From: an uncultured cyanobacterium
GTDB taxonomy: Bacteria > Cyanobacteriota > Cyanobacteriia > PCC-6307 > Cyanobiaceae
DNA: 64,000 bases
Assembly: GCA_903823115.1 (NCBI GenBank)
Contig: CAIJRN010000042.1
Coordinates: 62,001 to 126,000 of the forward strand
Reading direction: 5' to 3'
Shown here: piece by piece, positions 60,032 through 64,000 of the stretch
Layout: the number at the start of each line of letters is the position of its first letter
How positions within the stretch are numbered: the stretch's first letter is position 1
Program-made: the position numbers and the translations under genes
The notes under the pieces: generated by a model
Seen by the model: the letters and a program-made list of their open reading frames with translations, nothing else
Database searches by the model: none
What the model was told of the DNA's origin: nothing

Positions 60032-60634
60032 ATGTCAACGGTCCCCTCGGGTAGCGAATCGACCCGCAGCCAGTTGCTCAAGCAGTTGCGTCCGCCCGGA
60101 TCCGGCGGCCCGGCGGCCGGGGCCGGGCGGGTGCGCGGGCTGATTGAACAGCTCGAATTGGAGCAACCCGCCGACCTGGTTCGCGATCAGGCGCTGTTGC
60201 GCGGCGTCTGGGAGTTGTGCTGGAGCAGCAGCTCGCTGCCCTATCTGGCGGTGGCGCCCTGGTTGGAGAACCTGCAGCTGCTGGATCCGGCCAACGGCCG
60301 GGGCATGAACCTGCTGCGACTGGCCGGCCCCCTGGGCCCCGTGGCCGGCATCGCCGTGCAGGCGGCGATCGCGATCGAGCCCGTGGCCGCTGCCGCCGGG
60401 GAGCCGGCCCCGCCCGCCCAGCGGGTGAGTGTGCGCTTCGAGCGGGGCGGCTGGCTGGGGCCCAGGATCGGCCCGAACCGCCTGCAACTGCTGCGGCAGG
60501 TGAAGCAGAGCTTCCCCGCCTGGCTCGACATCACCGTGGTGGATGAGCAGATCCGCGTCTGCCGCGGCAATGCCGGCACCCTGTTCGTGCTGCTGCGTCG
60601 CCCTGATCTCAGCCTGGAGAGCCTGATGGACTGA
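60032..60634 (+). CDS. PAP/fibrillin family protein
   Basis: 200 residues, plastid-lipid-associated protein family, linked to plastoglobule-like lipid bodies or carotenoid/plastoquinone handling. LLRGVWELCWSSSSLPYLAV carries the conserved 'L.G.W.L.Y' core; later FERGGWLGPRIGPNRLQLL and ITVVDEQIRVCRGNAGTLFV are the terminal strands. ATG 60032. 79 bp after crtL, same direction, a sensible partner. Its 3' end overlaps the end of the convergent racemase gene by 26 bp. Confidence 0.85.
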   Translation: MSTVPSGSESTRSQLLKQLRPPGSGGPAAGAGRVRGLIEQLELEQPADLVRDQALLRGVWELCWSSSSLPYLAVAPWLENLQLLDPANGRGMNLLRLAGPLGPVAGIAVQAAIAIEPVAAAAGEPAPPAQRVSVRFERGGWLGPRIGPNRLQLLRQVKQSFPAWLDITVVDEQIRVCRGNAGTLFVLLRRPDLSLESLMD

Positions 60635-61796
60635 GGCGGCCCGACTGGCGCTCCGGGGTCCGGGGCCGGCGCCCCCGCAGCGAGCCGGCCTGAGCCGTGG
60701 AACCCTGATGGGCGTTGCCCTGCAGGCAGCGGCGCTCGATGAAGGGGCTGGTCATCGCCCGCAGCAGGGCGCTGTAGTCGAGGCCGAAGCGCAGCTCATC
60801 ACCGACCGCCAGGGGATGGTCAGCCTCGATCACCAGGTGATCACTGCTGGCTCCCACAATCGCGATTCCCGCCGGCGGCGTCAGTCCGGCGGGATCGACA
60901 TCCTGAATCCCCAGGGCCAGCAGGGCCCGTTGCCGCAGCCCCGGCTGCCGCAGCCCTGGCTGCCGCTGCGCCGGCGTTGCCACGGGCGCAAAGCTGGTGC
61001 GGCCGCGCTGGCCCCAGGGCTGGCCGGGTTTGTCCTTGGCCTCGATCACCTCTGCCACCAGGCTGATGGCGTCGGTGTGCAGGCCGCTCAGGGCGCTGCG
61101 GCTCAGCGGTTCGCGGCCCAGCAGCAACGCCTCCCCCAGCCGCAGATGGTTGATGCGGCCTGGGGGATGGCCGGCGGCCAGCCAGGGCAGATTGCTGGAG
61201 TTGCCCCCCGACACGATCTCCAGGCGCAGGCTGAAGCGTCGCTCCAGGGCGTTGGCCAGAGCCGAGAGTTCCGCCATGTTGCGCGGATCGGCGGCGATGC
61301 CGTGCTGGCAGCCCAGGTTGGTGCCGATCCCCAGGAGCCGCAGGCCGGGCTGCTCCAGAGTCAGCTGGGCCACGGCCTCCAGGTCGGCCGGCAGGATCCC
61401 TTCACGCAGATCCCCCAGTTCCACCATCAGCAGCACCCCATGGCGGCGCCCCTGGTCCAGGGCCGCCGCCGCCAGCGCCCGCAACACCACCGGTTCGCTG
61501 TTGCAGCTGCTGCTGGCATGGGCCACGACGCGCTGCACCTGGCTGAGCATGGGAGAGCGGATCAGCAGCATCGGCGTGGTGATGCCGGCGGCGATCAGGG
61601 CCTCGATCGTTTCGATGCGGGGTTCGCCGATCGAGGCGATGCCGGCCGCGGCCCAGGTGCGCACGATCTCCGGCAGGCCGAGGCTGGCCTTGCTCACCCC
61701 CGTGATCGCGATGCCGCGGGCGGCCAGCTGTCGCTTCAGGCTGCGGGCATTGTGGTGCAGGTGATCGAGGCGAATCTCCAGTCTGGGGGCGCTCAA
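60609..61796 (-). CDS. PLP-dependent amino-acid racemase (alanine/ornithine racemase family)
   Basis: Fold-type III PLP barrel; substrate unknown. 395 residues from TTG 61796 (LSAPRLEIRLDHLHHNARSL). The PLP lysine is in GIAITGVSKASLGLPEIVRT; SIGEPRIETIEAL corresponds to 'aDsRleN' of ornithine-type racemases; VELGDLREGILPADLEAVAQ, GIGTNLGCQHGIAADPRNM and EIVSGGNSSNLPWLAAGH are further matches. A short QPGLRQPGLRQ repeat lies in the second half. The C-terminal about 30 residues are Arg/Gly/Ser-rich. Its start overlaps the DUF1611 stop by 4 bp. Confidence 0.85.
   Translation of the reverse strand: MSAPRLEIRLDHLHHNARSLKRQLAARGIAITGVSKASLGLPEIVRTWAAAGIASIGEPRIETIEALIAAGITTPMLLIRSPMLSQVQRVVAHASSSCNSEPVVLRALAAAALDQGRRHGVLLMVELGDLREGILPADLEAVAQLTLEQPGLRLLGIGTNLGCQHGIAADPRNMAELSALANALERRFSLRLEIVSGGNSSNLPWLAAGHPPGRINHLRLGEALLLGREPLSRSALSGLHTDAISLVAEVIEAKDKPGQPWGQRGRTSFAPVATPAQRQPGLRQPGLRQRALLALGIQDVDPAGLTPPAGIAIVGASSDHLVIEADHPLAVGDELRFGLDYSALLRAMTSPFIERRCLQGNAHQGSTAQAGSLRGRRPRTPERQSGRLSPSGSPG
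60929..60972. repeat. 15-bp direct repeats in the racemase gene
   Basis: Three tandem, slightly diverged copies encode QPGLR, QPGLR, Q(R). They interrupt an otherwise ordinary racemase C-terminal half. Confidence 0.7.
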
Positions 61797-62941
61797 CCAG
61801 CCGCCGCCAGGGCCGGAGTCAGGGCCGGGAAGGCCCGCAGCACCATGTGCACCAGGCGCTCCGGCGGACGGCTCAGGGCATCACTGACCGGGATACCCAG
61901 CTCGGCTTCATAGAGGGCGATGGCGGTGGTGATCGCCGCGTCGTCCATGGCTTCGTGGTTGAGGGTGAGGCCGATCACCCGGGTGGCGGCGAAGGCCTCG
62001 ATCAGGCGGATTTCACTGGCCGGTGTGGGCATGGCCACGTGGTTGAAATCACTGAGCCACTGGCGCCGTGGGGCGTGCTGCAGGATCACCGCCTGGGGCT
62101 GGCAGCCCCGCAGGATGAAGGTGGACGAGAGATAGGCGGGATGGCTGAGGGCCCCCTGGCCTTCAATCACGATCACCTGGGGATGCTCCTGCTCCCAGGC
62201 CTGGACCACGGCCGCCTCCACTTCGCCGGAACAGAACTGGGAGGGGATGGCATCGAGGGCCATGCCATGGCGGCCGCCCTGCATCAGGCCGGTCTGGCCG
62301 GTGTTCACCAGCACGGCCCGGATGCCGGCCTGGTTGAGGGCCTGGACCAGGCGGGTGGCGGTGGTGCGCTTGCCGATGGCGCCATCGGTGCCCAAGACAG
62401 CGATGCGGGGGCAGCCCACCGTGGCGATGGCGCCGCTGAACAGGCGCAGATCCTTCAGCGCCGGCACCCGGCGCACATCCCGGATCGTCACTTGATGGCG
62501 GCTGGCGGCGGCGGCGAACTCCGGGTCATCGTTGAGGAATTCGCGCAACCCCTGGACCAGATTCAGCCCGGCGGCCATCGCCTGCAGCAACACCTGGCGC
62601 TCCGGCGGGCTCATCAGTCCGGTGGCCGGAGCCATGCCGTAGATCAACAACTGGGGGCGCTCCCCCTCCAGGGCCAGGGCGGCCTCCAGATCCCGGACGA
62701 TCGGAATGCCATTCGCCAGCCCGTCGAGCACCAGGCCGGCATCGAGGCCAGCGCAGTGGCTGTCGATCACGGCGGCGATGCGATAGGCCTCGCAATCGCG
62801 CACCAGCCCATGGGCGGTTTTGCCATCGAGATGGTTGAACTGGCCTTCGCAATAGATCAGGGCGGTCTGAACCGGCCTGCTGGCTGGGGCCGGCCCACGC
62901 AGGAGCTGGGGCAGGCTCGGGGCCTGGAGTGACAATGTCAA
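61793..62941 (-). CDS. DUF1611 P-loop protein (DgcN-like)
   Basis: 382 residues from TTG 62941 (LTLSLQAPSLPQLLRGPAPA). Rossmann-like N-terminal half (TALIYCEGQFNHLDGKTAHG, IVRDLEAALAL), then a P-loop GTDGAIGKRTTATRLVQAL, GQTGLMQGGRHGMALDAIPS, VIVIEGQGALSHPAYLSST. Characterised DUF1611 proteins such as DgcN act on D-glutamate as N-acetyltransferases. Directly coupled to the PLP racemase. The other racemase partner known for DgcN is an enolase-superfamily protein, not this family. Confidence 0.83.
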   Translation of the reverse strand: MTLSLQAPSLPQLLRGPAPASRPVQTALIYCEGQFNHLDGKTAHGLVRDCEAYRIAAVIDSHCAGLDAGLVLDGLANGIPIVRDLEAALALEGERPQLLIYGMAPATGLMSPPERQVLLQAMAAGLNLVQGLREFLNDDPEFAAAASRHQVTIRDVRRVPALKDLRLFSGAIATVGCPRIAVLGTDGAIGKRTTATRLVQALNQAGIRAVLVNTGQTGLMQGGRHGMALDAIPSQFCSGEVEAAVVQAWEQEHPQVIVIEGQGALSHPAYLSSTFILRGCQPQAVILQHAPRRQWLSDFNHVAMPTPASEIRLIEAFAATRVIGLTLNHEAMDDAAITTAIALYEAELGIPVSDALSRPPERLVHMVLRAFPALTPALAAAG

Positions 62942-63049
62942 AAGGAGCGGTGCCTCGCGGGACGCTCAGAGAGGTCGGCCGAATGGCCTGCCGGGTGCCT
63001 TGCCCGGCGGGGGGTCCAGACGTCCCCGCCAAGAGGGGGGTGGATTGCT

Positions 63050-63886
63050 TCACCCTAGGCCGGATTCTTCGTCGTCCCCCTCCTCCGCGGGCGGCCAGGC
63101 GATCGAAACGACGACGGGTGCATGGTCGCTGGGCTGGAGATTGCCGCGCTGATCCTTGTGGATCACACAGCCGGTGGCCAGCTCCTGCAGCACCTCATCG
63201 AGATAGATGTGGTCGATGCGCCAGCCGCGGCCGGTGTCCCAGGCACCGCTGCGGTAATCCCACCAGCTCCAGTGGCCGCTGCCGGCTTCGAACATGCGAA
63301 AGCCATCCACCAGCCGCTCTCCCAGGGCCAGGCGCAGGGCGGCCCGTTCCGGATCGCTGGCCATGATGCCGCCGCTGAGACGCTCGGGGTCGTGGATGTC
63401 GCGGGCCTCCAGGGCGATGTTGAAGTCGCCCAGCATCAGCAGCGGTTCCCCCTGCTGCTCCTGCACCGCCAGATAGCGCTGCAGGCAGGCCAGCCAGGCG
63501 AGCTTGTAGCCGTACTTGTCACTCGTGAGGGCGGAGCCGTTGGGCACATAGAGATCGAGCAGCCGCAGCCCGTCGATGCGGGCGCTGATCACCCGTTTCT
63601 GTTCGCTGAGGCTGCAACCCTCAGGGTCATCGCTCAGCAGGGCCTCAAAGCCGATCTGGACATCCTCGATCGGCAGGCGGCTGAGGATCGCCACGCCGTT
63701 GTAGGCCTTCTGGCCGCTGATGGCGCACTGGTAGCCGAGCGCCTCGAAGGCGCCATGGGGGAAGAGCTCATCGCTCACCTTGGTTTCCTGCAGGCAGAGC
63801 ACCTCCGGTTGCTCCCGGGCCAGCCAGGCCGTCACCTGCTCGAGCCTGGTGCGCACCGAATTGACGTTCCAGGTGGCAATCCGCAT
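63050..63886 (-). CDS. xth: Exodeoxyribonuclease III
   Basis: AP-endonuclease/3'-exonuclease of base excision repair. 278 residues from ATG 63886 (MRIATWNVNSVRTRLEQVTA). Metal/catalytic motifs: LCLQETKVSDELFP, LDLYVPNGSA, LMLGDFNIALEARDIHDPE, WWDYRSGAWDTGRGWRIDHI, LQPSDHAPVVVSIAW. Upstream in-frame sequence is Arg/Pro-rich and discarded. Confidence 0.95.
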   Translation of the reverse strand: MRIATWNVNSVRTRLEQVTAWLAREQPEVLCLQETKVSDELFPHGAFEALGYQCAISGQKAYNGVAILSRLPIEDVQIGFEALLSDDPEGCSLSEQKRVISARIDGLRLLDLYVPNGSALTSDKYGYKLAWLACLQRYLAVQEQQGEPLLMLGDFNIALEARDIHDPERLSGGIMASDPERAALRLALGERLVDGFRMFEAGSGHWSWWDYRSGAWDTGRGWRIDHIYLDEVLQELATGCVIHKDQRGNLQPSDHAPVVVSIAWPPAEEGDDEESGLG

Positions 63887-63953
63887 GGGCCTCGCTTGGG
63901 GTTCCGGCCCAGGTCTCCTAACATCGGCTCTCCGATCGTGAGCCTGCAACGGC

Positions 63954-64000
63954 ATGCCGCCCATGGCCCGCAAGTGCTTCCATCTGCTGCCCAGCCCCGG
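63954..64000 (+). CDS. Start of an unidentified gene, truncated by the window
   Basis: ATG 63954 or 63963 opens a frame reading MPPMARKCFHLLPSP to the edge. Too short to identify; divergent from xth. Confidence 0.35.
   Translation, partial: MPPMARKCFHLLPSP

Overview
The window comes from a GC-rich picocyanobacterium of the Synechococcus/Cyanobium type. Support for this comes from photosystem I genes psaF and psaJ, a one-helix high-light-inducible protein, cytochrome b6f subunit petG, cytochrome cM, Mg-chelatase chlI, a plant-type lycopene cyclase, a PAP/fibrillin protein, a CAAD membrane protein and DUF3370. The HIP1 palindrome GCGATCGC also recurs (for example at 1966, 8223, 15365, 16493, 56913, 58750 and 60365). 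I see no rRNA, tRNA, insertion sequence, prophage or CRISPR array. Most start codons are inferred, and GTG/TTG starts are common.

Layout. 1-9.8 kb is core: a partial NFACT/RqcH gene, gmk, psaJ-psaF, tsaD, hli, a PilT-like ATPase, wecB, an HlyD-type adaptor and ychF. 9.9-13.6 kb holds a small hypothetical gene embedded in minisatellite repeats, an MFS transporter and a DUF1400-type hydrolase. 13.6-21.0 kb is a same-strand (minus) series read from high to low coordinate: ruvC, 5-formyl-THF cyclo-ligase, a small ORF, a secreted beta-sandwich protein, sufE, hom, a small ORF, a peptide-type binding lipoprotein and its permease. Several of these overlap by 4 bp.

21.2-41.7 kb is the accessory part. 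It is dominated by one 17.6-kb gene for a roughly 5,870-residue, probably surface-exposed or secreted protein with LamG-like, FG-GAP/integrin-like, Asp-box/sialidase-like, RTX, Calx-beta and DUF4114-like parts. It resembles the giant cell-surface proteins of swimming Synechococcus (SwmB type). It is followed by a VTT/TVP38 membrane protein, an Rpn-family (DUF2887) nuclease-like protein with a 12-bp repeat tract, and a LuxR-type regulator.

41.8-63.9 kb returns to core genes: the translationally coupled series trmJ-like, class A beta-lactamase-like, DUF3370, chlI; then cytM/petG (divergent); trxA, LOG, hisH, rsmD; guaB3 with a clear terminator; CAAD; a DUF39/HcyBio sulfur-insertion homologue; gyrA; an unusual glutaminase with an animal-type N-terminal extension and a C-terminal TerB-like domain; crtL; PAP/fibrillin; a PLP racemase coupled to DUF1611; and xth.

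The most interesting items are the giant mosaic protein with an unrecognised lower-GC module, the racemase/DUF1611 pair, the glutaminase-TerB fusion, the DUF39 protein, and several minisatellites, two of which begin exactly at the stop codon of a small gene.
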